From: Alphaproteobacteria bacterium
Lineage (GTDB): Bacteria; Pseudomonadota; Alphaproteobacteria; Rhizobiales; Amorphaceae
Length of the DNA stretch: 56,426 bases
Direction of reading: 5' to 3'
Assembly: GCA_030431335.1 (NCBI GenBank)
Contig: JAUIJH010000014.1
Coordinates: 1 to 56,426, forward strand
The position numbers and the translations under genes are program-made. Below the pieces are notes generated by a model. It worked only from the letters and a program-made list of their open reading frames with translations. It searched no databases and was not told the DNA's origin. Below, piece by piece: positions 16,190 through 26,022 of the stretch (positions are counted from its first letter, which is position 1; each line of letters opens with the position of its first letter).

Positions 16190-17901
16190 CAGCTGGCTTC
16201 GGCAGGGCGGCGCGAGCGCAAGATGGCGCCGGCAGCGGTGGGATTGAGGGCTCGGTCCACGAGGCCGGCGCGGACGTGATAGCTGCGGTCGAACGTCGAG
16301 AACGTGTCGAGGATGAAGGAGACGGCGGGATGGGCCGCGGCACGCCCGAGCGCGCGCTCCACCAGGATCGGGAAGATCTCGTCGCCGAGGGCGGCCGTGG
16401 TGCTGGCCGAGCGGCGCTCCAGGAGGAGGTGGAGGCGGGCGCCCGCCGCGACGGCCTTCGCCGCCGCGATGCGCGCCTCGTCCAGCGCGCCGATATCGAA
16501 GGCGGCGACGAGGCCCGCCGCGACACCGGCCGGGAGCGCGGCGCGCATGGCGGCAAACTCCGCCGCCGGCGGCAGGACGCCGTAGCCGATGGCGTGCTGG
16601 TAGGCGGGCGGGGCCGCCTCGTAGTCCTCCAGGTAGCCGATGGCGATTTCGGCCGGCGGGGCAAGCCCGTCGAGGAAGGCGGCCACGGCGGCGGGCGCGC
16701 CGGGCGCCTGCGGCACGATTAGCTCCAAGGTGTCCAAGGCGGCGGGGTCCACCTCCGCGAGGGTGCGGCGGCTGTGGGCGTCGAGGTCGGTGAAGGCGTG
16801 GACGCGGATGCCGAGATGGCTGAGGTCGGCGGCGCGGCGGCGACGCTCGGGGGCAAGAAGGTCGGCCGCCGGCACGCGCACCACGCCGAGGCCGAGTTCG
16901 CGGATCATGCGCATCGTGGCGTCGTCGCGCAGGGTGCGGCGCGCGAAGGTGCCGGTGGGCGGATTGAACGGCAGGTCGATGGTTTCGGCCCAGTCGTGCC
17001 GCAGGTTGGCGCCGATGTTGACGGCGCGCCGGTCGAGGGCGAGCGGCAGGCGCCCCGCCTCGAAGGCGGCGAGGTCGTTGAGGCTGACCATGTCGACCGC
17101 GATGCCTTCGGCGGTGGCCTCCACCCACAGGAAGCCGAGCTTCCAGGGGTCCTCGCGGCCGTGTTCGGCGAGGTCGGCGGTGCGGTAGAGCTCGCTGTAG
17201 TCGCGGCGCAGGAAGGCGGTGGAGGGGGCGCCGTGGAAGGTCGTCGGCCCGCGCCGCGCGTAGAGATAGTTGTGAATGTGGCCGCTGAAGACGCACGCGA
17301 CGGCGTTGTCGCGGCAGTAGTCGAGCAGGATCCGCCGGCATCCCGGCACGACGTTGTCGTAGCTCGATGCCTCCGCCTCGTCGGCGAGGAAGACCGGATA
17401 GTGCGTCGCCAGGACGAGGCGGCGGTCCCCTCGCCCCTCGAGGCTGGCGGCGAGGAAGCGGCGCAGCGCGTCCTCGGCGGCGGGCTCGTCGGCAAGGAGC
17501 GGCGCGTCGATGGCGACGATGCGCAGGGCCCCGACATCGTGGACGAAGGCGTCGGTGCCGTAGCGCTCGCGCCAGGCGGCGAGAAACGCCGCCTTGACCC
17601 GCTTGGCGGGCTGGCCGGAGAGAGGCTTGTCGCCGATGTCGTGATTGCCGGGCAGGTACTTCACCGGGCAGGCGAAGGCCGCGAACTCGGCCTCGGCCAA
17701 CGCGGCGGCGGCCGGGTGGCTCGGCGCGTCGGGCAACGGGTGCACCACGTCGCCGAGGTGGAGCACGAAGGCCGGCTTGCGGCGGCGGATCGCCTCCATG
17801 ATGCGCGCGCAGCGCACGTTGGCGACGGCGCCGGGATCGGCCTCCAGGTGCGTATCGGCGACGACCGCGAACGCGATCGCCTCGCCGTCTCGGTCGGCCA
17901 C
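16189..17901 (-). CDS. Calcineurin-like metallophosphoesterase with a C-terminal barrel-like domain
   Basis: A 570-residue protein with no signal peptide. The first 290 residues carry the full two-metal phosphoesterase set: VADTHLE, HLGDVVHP, LPGNHDIGD, LATHYPVF and SGHIHNY. After a linker, residues about 315-570 form a second domain with alternating strand and helix segments (for example LGLGVVRVPAADLL and LGIRVHAFTDLD) that looks like a TIM barrel; I cannot name its family. The gene starts with GTG directly after the RraA-like gene stop and overlaps the enolase-type gene. It probably works on a phosphorylated or cyclic intermediate of the same pathway (inference). Confidence 0.82.
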   Translation of the reverse strand: MADRDGEAIAFAVVADTHLEADPGAVANVRCARIMEAIRRRKPAFVLHLGDVVHPLPDAPSHPAAAALAEAEFAAFACPVKYLPGNHDIGDKPLSGQPAKRVKAAFLAAWRERYGTDAFVHDVGALRIVAIDAPLLADEPAAEDALRRFLAASLEGRGDRRLVLATHYPVFLADEAEASSYDNVVPGCRRILLDYCRDNAVACVFSGHIHNYLYARRGPTTFHGAPSTAFLRRDYSELYRTADLAEHGREDPWKLGFLWVEATAEGIAVDMVSLNDLAAFEAGRLPLALDRRAVNIGANLRHDWAETIDLPFNPPTGTFARRTLRDDATMRMIRELGLGVVRVPAADLLAPERRRRAADLSHLGIRVHAFTDLDAHSRRTLAEVDPAALDTLELIVPQAPGAPAAVAAFLDGLAPPAEIAIGYLEDYEAAPPAYQHAIGYGVLPPAAEFAAMRAALPAGVAAGLVAAFDIGALDEARIAAAKAVAAGARLHLLLERRSASTTAALGDEIFPILVERALGRAAAHPAVSFILDTFSTFDRSYHVRAGLVDRALNPTAAGAILRSRRPAEAS

Positions 17902-18561
17902 CTACAAAATTCCGTGCTTCTCGAACAGTTCGGCCAGCGGCATGCCCGCGTGGAGGCCGGCGCGGACGACGTTTTCCGCCTCCACCTTCTCGCGGCTCCT
18001 GGCGATCACCTCGGCGACCAGCGCGGCGGGGACGAAGACGACGCCGTCCATGTCCGCCACCACAAGGTCGCCGGGCGCGACGGCCACGCCGCAGAACTCC
18101 ACCGGCACGTCGGCCCACATCATCTTGCCGCGATACTTGGTGTCGACGGGGCTGCGCCCGCGCGAGAAGACGGGAAAATCCATGGCCACGATGACGCGCA
18201 CGTCGCGCACGCATCCGTCGGTGACGCAGCCGGTTGCGCCGAGCTTCTTGGCGCGCGTGGTGAGGAGCTCGCCCCAGGGCGCGATGCGGCGGCTGTTGCA
18301 GGTGAGGACGGGCACGTCGCCCTCCTGCAGCGAATCGATCAGCCGGATTTCCTTGCCGTAGACGTCGACCGTGGGGTCGTCGTGGTAGATCGGCATGTAG
18401 AGGCCGGTGCGCACGAAACCGGCCAGCACGTCGCCGTCGCGGATGGCGGCGATCTCGTTGCCGACGGACTGGTTGAGGCGGCCAAGGCTGTCCAGCGTGT
18501 CGGAAATGACGGCGGTGTAGAGCGTCGTGCGGCAAATCTCGATGATGTCGCGTCTGTTCAT
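17902..18561 (-). CDS. RraA family protein (HMG/CHA aldolase-like)
   Basis: A 219-residue cytoplasmic protein of the RraA fold. The family motif is clear: GATGCVTDGCVRDV, with the Asp and Arg that in HMG/CHA aldolases bind the divalent metal and pyruvate moiety, and later GDLVVADMDGVVFVP. Most members in catabolic operons cleave 4-hydroxy-4-methyl-2-oxoglutarate-like substrates or act on related oxo acids, rather than inhibiting RNase E (family knowledge). It is the first gene of a three-gene unit with the phosphoesterase and enolase-type genes and diverges from the TctC-like gene. The ATG at 18561 was chosen because the upstream extension is not protein-like. Confidence 0.88.
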   Translation of the reverse strand: MNRRDIIEICRTTLYTAVISDTLDSLGRLNQSVGNEIAAIRDGDVLAGFVRTGLYMPIYHDDPTVDVYGKEIRLIDSLQEGDVPVLTCNSRRIAPWGELLTTRAKKLGATGCVTDGCVRDVRVIVAMDFPVFSRGRSPVDTKYRGKMMWADVPVEFCGVAVAPGDLVVADMDGVVFVPAALVAEVIARSREKVEAENVVRAGLHAGMPLAELFEKHGIL

Positions 18562-18969
18562 GGCAGCCCCAATTGGCGTTTCTCGTTGTCGGCGACGTCG
18601 CCGGCCGGGTCGGCGTGTGCGCAGCGGCGCCGCGTGAACGGGATCGGCGAGATGGCAGGGTGGCCCATAACACCCTGCCCTGGAAACAGATTTTTGGGGG
18701 CGCCCGCACGCACCGGCCGGCGTCCTTCGCCGGCGCCTTGGCAGGGCCGTCCGCCGCCGACACGGGCGGGCATCGCGCGGGCTTCGACCGGAGGACGGAT
18801 GCGCCGGCCCCCCGGCGGCAGGGCCGGCGCCCGCGATTTTCGCCACGCGGAACAGGTGGCCGTCGCGATCGGCGGTGCGCGGCCGCTTGCTAGTGTGCGC
18901 CCGCGATAAAGCGGCGGCGCCGGCCAGGACCGGGCAGAAATTCCGCCGGCAACAAGGCAGGAGAACGCG
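18562..18969. other. Divergent intergenic region
   Basis: About 400 bp between the RraA-like operon (minus) and the TctC-like gene (plus). Promoters for both must lie here. The sequence is GC-rich and I see no clear hexamer pair, operator palindrome or gene. A ribosome binding site (GGAGAA) sits at the right-hand end just before the ATG at 18970. Confidence 0.45.
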
Positions 18970-19941
18970 ATGAGCGAGAGGACAGGGGCGGCCCTATGCG
19001 CCGTCATATGCTTGGCGATCGGCGCGAGCCCGGCGCTTGGCGCCACGTGCCCGGACGGCTTTCCCGACAAGCCGCTCAACTTCCGCGTCGGCTTCGGGGC
19101 GGGCGGCGGCACCGACGCCATCGCCCGGGCGATCGCGGCGGCGCTGGAAGAGGAACAGGGCTGGACCGTGGTGGTGGACAACCAGGGCGGGGCCGGCGGC
19201 GGCGTGATGGCGGCGGCGCTCAAGATCGCCGAGCCGGACGGCTACACGGTCGGCGTCGGGGCCACCGACACGGTCACCATCATCCCCTATACGAGCCCGG
19301 ACGCCACCTTCACCTGGGCCGATTTCGACTATCCCGCCTCGGCGATGCAGATCAATTACGGACTGGTGGCGAACAAGGACCGGCCTTACGCGACGCTGGA
19401 AGAATTCGTCGAGTATGCGCGCCAGAACGGGCGGGCGACGGTGTCGGTGGCCGGGGTCAACCAGGAGGTCGTCGTCAAGCAGATCGGCGAGCATTTCGGC
19501 GTCACGCTGGTGCCGGTGCCGGGCAAGGGCGCGGCCGAGGCGCTGCAGGCGGCGCTCGGCGGCGAGGTCGACGCGGCGACGCAGGGCACCCAGCACGTGG
19601 CGCAGATCCAGGCCGGCAAGATGAACCAGCTCGCCTCGCTGATCGACAAGCGCGTGCCTTATGCGCCCGATTCCAAGACGTTGGCGGAAAGCGGCATGGA
19701 CGAGAGCGCGAGCCTCCAGGCGCACACGCTCTTCATGCTGCCCAAGGGCGTCGATCCGGCGATCAAGACCTGCCTGGCCGAGGCGCTCGACGAGGCGGTG
19801 CACTCGGAGGGCTACGGCAAGCTGATGGCGAATTTCAACAACGACGCGCTCAATCTGGGCCCGGAGCGCCTGGTCGAGATCATCGAGAAGGGCGACGCCA
19901 CGTACCGGGTCGTTCTCGGCAGCATTCTCGGCAGCAAGTAA
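18970..19941 (+). CDS. Tripartite tricarboxylate transporter receptor (TctC/Bug family)
   Basis: A periplasmic solute receptor of 323 residues with a signal peptide cleaved near PALGA. The family fingerprint is present: FPDKPLNFRVGFGAGGGTDAI near the N terminus, VVVDNQGGAGGGVMA, and a later PVPGKGAAEALQAALGGEV loop. Bug proteins bind carboxylates through water molecules and hand them to a TctA/TctB permease. No such permease is adjacent, so this is an orphan receptor, as is common in proteobacteria. Its divergence from the RraA/enolase operon suggests it senses or imports the substrate of that operon (inference). The TAA stop is followed by two hairpins. Confidence 0.92.
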   Translation: MSERTGAALCAVICLAIGASPALGATCPDGFPDKPLNFRVGFGAGGGTDAIARAIAAALEEEQGWTVVVDNQGGAGGGVMAAALKIAEPDGYTVGVGATDTVTIIPYTSPDATFTWADFDYPASAMQINYGLVANKDRPYATLEEFVEYARQNGRATVSVAGVNQEVVVKQIGEHFGVTLVPVPGKGAAEALQAALGGEVDAATQGTQHVAQIQAGKMNQLASLIDKRVPYAPDSKTLAESGMDESASLQAHTLFMLPKGVDPAIKTCLAEALDEAVHSEGYGKLMANFNNDALNLGPERLVEIIEKGDATYRVVLGSILGSK

Positions 19942-19947
19942 GGGATC

Positions 19948-19974
19948 AAGCCGGGCGCGCGAGGCGCCCGGCTT
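19948..19974 (+). terminator. Stem-loop after the TctC-like gene
   Basis: AAGCCGGGCGC and GCGCCCGGCTT form an 11-bp perfect stem around a 5-nt loop just past the stop. No T tract follows directly, but a second, T-tailed hairpin comes next. Confidence 0.6.
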
Positions 19975-19982
19975 GCGATGCG

Positions 19983-20027
19983 GCTGGAGCGGTTCAGGCT
20001 CACTCGCCTAACCGCTCCAGCTTTTTT
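19983..20027 (+). terminator. Rho-independent terminator between convergent genes
   Basis: A long stem (GCTGGAGCGGTT pairing with AACCGCTCCAGC, extended inside by AGGC/GCCT) is followed by six Ts at 20022-20027. It ends the TctC-like transcript before the convergent aldehyde dehydrogenase gene. Confidence 0.85.
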
Positions 20028-20080
20028 GCTGGTCGCGTTCTTCCGAGTCGCTTGCCGATTCCGACAAGCTGGAAAACGCG

Positions 20081-21595
20081 CTAGCGCAGGTCCGACGGCA
20101 GCAGCGCCTCGGGCATGTTCTGGTAGCAGACCGGGCGCAGGAAGCGGCGGATCGACAGCGTGCCGACCGACGTGTGGCCGAAGTTGGTGGAGGCGGGGTA
20201 CGGGCCGCCGTGCACCATCGCGTCGCACACCTCGACGCCGGTGGGGAAGCCGTTGGCGAGCAGCCGGCCCGCCTTGCGCTCCAGGACCGGCATCAGCTTG
20301 GCGGCGGCGGTCTCGTCGGGCGCGTCGAGGTGCACCGTGCAGGTGAGCTGGCCGACGAGGCTCTTGGCCACCGTCACCATCTCGTCCACGTCGGAGACGC
20401 GCACCACCAGGCCGAGCGGGCCGAACACCTCCTCGCCCAGTTCCTCGTCCGCCAGCCACGTCTTGCCGGTGGTCTCGAACAGGTAGGGCGTCGCGTTGCG
20501 CAGGTCGCACGTGGTGGTCAGCACCGCCTGGACGCCCGTGGTGCCGGCGACGCGGTCGGCACCGTCGCGGTAGGCGGTGGCGATGCCGTCGGTGAGCATG
20601 GTCTGCGCGCCGACGCCCTTGAGCGCCTCGTCGGTGGCGGCGACGAAGGCATCCGCCTCCGGCCCGTCGATGACGACGGCGATGCCCGGGTTGGTGCAGA
20701 ACTGGCCCGCGCCCATGGTCAGCGAACCGGCCCAGCCCTTGCCGAGCTCGGCGCCGCGGGCCTTGACGGCCTCGGGCATCATGAACATCGGGTTGACCGA
20801 GCCGAGCTCGCCGAAGAAGGGGATCGGCTCGGGACGCTGGGCGCACAGGTCGAACAGCGCGCGCCCGCCGCCGAGCGAGCCGGTGAAGCCGACCGCCTTG
20901 ATGGCCGGGTGCGTGACCAGCGCGGTGCCGACGTCGCGCTTGCCGCCCTGGATCAGCGAGAACACGCCGGGGTGCACACCGCACGACTTGATCGCGGCGG
21001 CGATCGCCTCGGCGACGATTTCGCCGGTGCCGGGGTGGGCGGAGTGCCCCTTGACCACGACGGGGCAGCCGGCCGCCAGCGCCGCGGCGGTGTCGCCACC
21101 GGCGGTGGAGAAGGCGAGCGGGAAGTTGGACGCGCCGAACACGGCGACGGGGCCGATGGGCCGCTCGATCATGCGCAGGTCCGGCCGCGGCGCGGGCTTG
21201 CGGTCGGGCTGGGCCGGGTCGTAGCGGCGGTCGAGATAGTCGCCCTTGAGGATATGCTCGGCGAACAGGCGCAGCTGGCCGGTGGTGCGGCCGCGCTCGC
21301 CCTGGAGCCGCCCTTCGGGCAACCCGGTCTCCGACGTGCCGATGGCGGTGATGGCGTCGGCCCGCGCCTCGATCTCGTCGGCGATGGCGTTGAGGAACTT
21401 GGCGCGGTCCTCGCGGGTGGAGTAGCCGTAGGACCAGAAGGCCTCTTCGGCGGCGGTCACGGCGCGGTCGACATGCTCGGGCGTGCCGATGGAGAAGCTG
21501 TGCTTGTCGCCATGGGCCGGCGCGCTGTCGAACGTCGCCTCGCCCGCCACCCATTCGCCCGCGATCAGATGCTTACCGTGCGGTGTGAAACTCAT
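20081..21595 (-). CDS. Alpha-ketoglutaric semialdehyde dehydrogenase (2,5-dioxovalerate dehydrogenase)
   Basis: An NAD(P)-dependent aldehyde dehydrogenase of 504 residues. The catalytic Glu263 is in FFGELGSVNP and the nucleophile Cys300 in GQFCTNPG; cofactor-binding segments such as GASNFPLAFS are intact. The FFGELGSVNP and GAGQFCTNPG versions of the motifs belong to the KGSADH branch, which oxidises 2,5-dioxopentanoate to 2-oxoglutarate as the last step of Weimberg-type pentose and aldarate pathways. It is the last gene of a unit with an RraA-like protein and an L-arabonate-type dehydratase, which fits that role. Confidence 0.92.
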   Translation of the reverse strand: MSFTPHGKHLIAGEWVAGEATFDSAPAHGDKHSFSIGTPEHVDRAVTAAEEAFWSYGYSTREDRAKFLNAIADEIEARADAITAIGTSETGLPEGRLQGERGRTTGQLRLFAEHILKGDYLDRRYDPAQPDRKPAPRPDLRMIERPIGPVAVFGASNFPLAFSTAGGDTAAALAAGCPVVVKGHSAHPGTGEIVAEAIAAAIKSCGVHPGVFSLIQGGKRDVGTALVTHPAIKAVGFTGSLGGGRALFDLCAQRPEPIPFFGELGSVNPMFMMPEAVKARGAELGKGWAGSLTMGAGQFCTNPGIAVVIDGPEADAFVAATDEALKGVGAQTMLTDGIATAYRDGADRVAGTTGVQAVLTTTCDLRNATPYLFETTGKTWLADEELGEEVFGPLGLVVRVSDVDEMVTVAKSLVGQLTCTVHLDAPDETAAAKLMPVLERKAGRLLANGFPTGVEVCDAMVHGGPYPASTNFGHTSVGTLSIRRFLRPVCYQNMPEALLPSDLR

Positions 21596-21740
21596 CGAAA
21601 TATCCTTCTGTGTCCGGTCTCGGGCGCCCCTCCCCTAACGCCTCCCGCGTCCTGACGGAAGCGGTGGGCCGGGGTTTCGGTGGCAGGAGCGGGCGTTGTC
21701 GCGCCGCCTCAGATGAGGGCGGCGCGGCCCGCTCGCGCGC

Positions 21741-22466
21741 TCAGCGACCCGTGCGTTTGCGCCATTCGGCGTATTTCTTCTCGTTCTCTTCCTTGGTGGT
21801 GGGATAGAGACCGATGATGGTGTTGCCGGCGAGGACCTCCTCGAGGACGAAATCCTCGAAGATTTCCATGCCGGTGCATTCGTCGGCGATCTCGTCGGCG
21901 AGGTGGGCCGGGATCACGATCACGCCGTCGCGGTCGCCCAGCATCACGTCTCCCGGGAACACCGCCGCATCGCCGCACGAGATGGGACCGTTGATCTCGA
22001 TCGCCTCGTGCAGCGTCAGATTGGTCGGCGCCGACGGCTTCTGGTGGTAGGCCGGCATATCGAGCTGGCCGATGCCGTAGGCGTCCCGGAAGCCGCCGTC
22101 GGAGACGACGCCCGCCGCCCCGCGTATCGCGAGGCGGGTGATCAGGATCGACCCGGCCGAAGCGGCGCGCGCATCCTTGCGCGCATCCATGACGAGAACG
22201 TGGCCCGGCGGGCACCGTTCCATCGCCACGCGCTGGGGGTGCTCCGGATTGCGGAAGACGGTGATGGGGTTGCGGTCCTCTCGGGCGGGAATGTAGCGCA
22301 GCGTGAAGGCCTGCCCCACCATGTTCTGCGCCTTCGGCGAAACCGGCACCACGCCCTGGATGAATTGGTTCCGCAGGCCGCGCTTGTAAAGGGCGGTCGC
22401 GGCGGAGGCCGTCGACACCGCCATCAGCTTCTCGCGCGTTGCGTCGGAAAGTACGTAATCGCTCAT
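21741..22466 (-). CDS. RraA family protein, second copy, in the sugar-acid operon
   Basis: A 241-residue RraA-fold protein, longer at both ends than the copy at 17902-18561. The conserved core reads GAAGVVSDGGFRDAYG, keeping the metal- and substrate-binding Asp and Arg, and is followed by GDVMLGDRDGVIVIP. It sits between the dehydratase gene (8 bp upstream) and the KGSADH gene, exactly where pentonate pathways usually encode a 2-keto-3-deoxy-acid dehydratase or aldolase. An oxo-acid lyase role is therefore more likely than RNase E regulation (inference). The C-terminal extension is charged (KEENEKKYAEWRKRTGR). Confidence 0.9.
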   Translation of the reverse strand: MSDYVLSDATREKLMAVSTASAATALYKRGLRNQFIQGVVPVSPKAQNMVGQAFTLRYIPAREDRNPITVFRNPEHPQRVAMERCPPGHVLVMDARKDARAASAGSILITRLAIRGAAGVVSDGGFRDAYGIGQLDMPAYHQKPSAPTNLTLHEAIEINGPISCGDAAVFPGDVMLGDRDGVIVIPAHLADEIADECTGMEIFEDFVLEEVLAGNTIIGLYPTTKEENEKKYAEWRKRTGR

Positions 22467-22474
22467 GGGATGCC

Positions 22475-24208
<1,734 letters not shown>

Positions 24209-24214
24209 TTTTTC

Positions 24215-24379
24215 TTATCCAGTGGAGGCGAAGATCAGCCCGACCGAGGCGGCGGCGACAAGCCCCGCCCCCTCCGGCCAGTTGCCGAATTCGTGGTGAT
24301 CGCGCGTTTGCGCCGCGGCGAATCCGGCGGCGGATATCTCTTCGTCTGGGCGGGTGAGATCGGCTGGGGTCGGGTTCAT
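24215..24379 (-). CDS. Small unidentified ORF upstream of the dehydratase
   Basis: A 54-residue frame (ATG at 24379) squeezed between the stop of the TRAP permease remnant and the dehydratase start, 6 bp from the latter. The first 40 residues are polar and acidic (MNPTPADLTRPDEEIS); the last 12 are mildly hydrophobic. No family is recognised. It could be a real coupled small gene or simply leader sequence left after a deletion. Confidence 0.3.
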   Translation of the reverse strand: MNPTPADLTRPDEEISAAGFAAAQTRDHHEFGNWPEGAGLVAAASVGLIFASTG

Positions 24380-24389
24380 CGGCGGATTC

Positions 24390-24590
24390 TCAGTCGAGCA
24401 TGCCAGGCAGCCGGAGGGCAAGGTCCGCGATGAACGGCACCCGGAACGGCCCGACCGCCTGCAGGGCGATGATGGGAAGGACGGCGACGAATATCTCTTG
24501 CCGCGGAATGTCCTTCGGCGCCACCGACTTCATCAAGAATGAGGCCGGGCCGAAGCCGAGGTCGACCGCCGCGGACGCGACGATCGGCAC
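24390..24590 (-). pseudogene. C-terminal remnant of a TRAP large permease (DctM)
   Basis: About 66 residues that match the end of DctM proteins: a partial IxPP-side helix, then the segment SVAPKDIPRQEIFVAVLP, which resembles the usual last cytoplasmic loop (APKDV...IFRGVLPF), and a final hydrophobic helix ending LALRLPGML. All earlier helices are missing. Upstream on the same strand a good ribosome binding site (GGAGGAG) and an ATG at 24621 lead into a different frame, as if a deletion had joined the start of one gene to the end of this one. Together with the intact catabolic genes it suggests the operon once carried its own transporter. Confidence 0.6.
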
Positions 24591-24682
24591 GCGCCAGCGG
24601 ATCGGCTGTCGTCAGGCGCATGGGGTCTCCTCCGAACTGAACCGCGCCGCGCGGGAGCCATGGCCCGGCGCGCAACTCATGC

Positions 24683-24696
24683 ACTAATATATCAGT
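24683..24696. promoter_or_regulatory. Putative GntR-family operator
   Basis: ACTAATATATCAGT is a near-perfect palindrome (12 of 14 positions pair) in an otherwise GC-rich stretch. It lies between the GntR-family gene and the divergent catabolic operon. Its size and AT core fit an FCD-type GntR operator; binding by the adjacent regulator is inferred. Confidence 0.5.
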
Positions 24697-24765
24697 CTTT
24701 TGGTGACAAGCCGGCGCGTGTTAGACGACAATGCAGGAATGCCGGGGATCGCGGAGGCAGTGGCT

Positions 24766-25488
24766 ATGAACAAGGGCGCGCTATCCCTGCTCGACGACGA
24801 TTTCGGCCCCGTCGCCTCCCCGCGCCAGCGCATTCGGCGGATGCCCGCCAGCCTGCAGATCCGCGACGCGCTGCGCGAGCGCATCATCGACCTGGATTTC
24901 CTGCCCGGCCAGGGACTGTCGCGGATGGAGCTCGCCAACGAATACGGCGTCAGCCAGACGCCGGTGCGCGATGCGATGCTACAGCTCGAGGAGGAAGGGC
25001 TCCTCGTCATCTATCCGCAATCGAAGACCGAGGTTTCCAAGATCGACGTGGACCAGGCGCGCGAGACGCAGTTCCTGCGCCTGGCGCTGGAGCTGGAGGT
25101 GACGCGGGGGCTGGCGCGGAGCGCGGATGCGGAGCGGCTGGCGCCGGCGCGCAAGGTGGCGGCATCGCAGGAGGCGGCGCTGGCGACGGGCGACCTGGAG
25201 CGCTTCTCCCGGCTCGACCAGGTGTTCCACCTCACCTTGTGCGAGCTTGCGGGCGCGGCCAACCTCTGGCGGCTGGTGAGCGCGCAGTCGGGCCACATCA
25301 ACCGGCTGCGCAACCTCAACCTGCCCGATCCGGGCAAGCCGGCCAACATCATGCACTACCACCTGAAGATCCTCGCAGGGATCGAGGCGGGGGACACGGC
25401 GGCGACCGAGGCCGCCGTGCGCGAGCACCTGTCCGGAACGCTCTCGATGGTCCCCGCCATCATGACGCGCTACCCGGACTATTTTTAG
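24766..25488 (+). CDS. GntR family transcriptional regulator, FCD subgroup
   Basis: A 240-residue DNA-binding regulator. The winged helix covers about residues 25-90 (LRERIIDLDFLPGQGLSRME, then YGVSQTPVRDAMLQLEEEGL, the family signature). The rest is an all-helical FCD ligand domain; its metal-site histidines are probably in VFHLTLCEL and the later HYHLKIL. The ATG at 24766 is chosen over an upstream in-frame start because GGAGG precedes it. It is divergent from the pentonate-type catabolic operon and probably controls it in response to a sugar acid, through the palindrome at 24683-24696. Confidence 0.92.
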   Translation: MNKGALSLLDDDFGPVASPRQRIRRMPASLQIRDALRERIIDLDFLPGQGLSRMELANEYGVSQTPVRDAMLQLEEEGLLVIYPQSKTEVSKIDVDQARETQFLRLALELEVTRGLARSADAERLAPARKVAASQEAALATGDLERFSRLDQVFHLTLCELAGAANLWRLVSAQSGHINRLRNLNLPDPGKPANIMHYHLKILAGIEAGDTAATEAAVREHLSGTLSMVPAIMTRYPDYF

Positions 25489-25567
25489 CCCCGCTCCTTA
25501 TTCGCCCCGCTCCGTCGCAGGTGCGGCTTCCGCCCGTTCCGGCGCAGGTGCGGCGCGGCGGGTCGCT

Positions 25568-26002
25568 TCAGCGGGCGGTGGGCAGCGCGTCGAAGTCGGC
25601 ACGGTCCGGGCTGTTGATGTCGGTGACGGCCCAGCCGTCCTCGTCGGACAGGACCACGACGGCGGTCTCGCCGGCAACCATGTCGCCGAAGCGCACGACG
25701 GCCTGGGCGCCGTCGTAGCGGGTTTCGAGGGTGGCGCCGTCCCACGCGTCGGCGGCCTCGGCGCGCCAGCCGGAGAACACCTCGGCGTAGGCCGGGTGGT
25801 CCTTGCCGCCCTGCGCCAGCGCATCGAACATCCGCTGGTTGTGCTTGTTGACGAGGACCGCGAGGGCGGGAAGGTCGCGCGCCTGGTAGGCGGTGAGGAA
25901 GGCCCCCGCGACGGCGGCGGGATCGCTGCGATCGGTGTCGGCGCGCGCCGCGAAGGGGACGGCGAGCAGGAGGATCAGGACGAGGGTGCGAGCGAGGGGC
26001 AT
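25568..26002 (-). CDS. Small secreted protein of unknown function
   Basis: A 144-residue exported protein. The signal peptide PLARTLVLILLLAVPFAARA is obvious from the ATG at 26002, which follows AAGGAG. The mature part contains VAGAFLTAYQARDLPALAVL and ends in a beta-rich region (VVVLSDEDGWAVTDI). This pattern of helices followed by curved strands is like small SnoaL/NTF2-fold or DUF4864-type domains, but I cannot assign it firmly. It is the last gene of the kinase-protease cluster, 20 bp after the CHAT protein gene. Confidence 0.8.
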   Translation of the reverse strand: MPLARTLVLILLLAVPFAARADTDRSDPAAVAGAFLTAYQARDLPALAVLVNKHNQRMFDALAQGGKDHPAYAEVFSGWRAEAADAWDGATLETRYDGAQAVVRFGDMVAGETAVVVLSDEDGWAVTDINSPDRADFDALPTAR

Positions 26003-26022
26003 GGGCGGGGGCTCCTTTGGCC

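Noticed and set aside
16190-18763. A 1250-codon minus-strand frame that ends with the enolase-type protein
   Set aside because: Its first 860 codons are Arg/Pro-rich and run out of frame through the RraA-like and phosphoesterase genes; only the last 394 codons are real.
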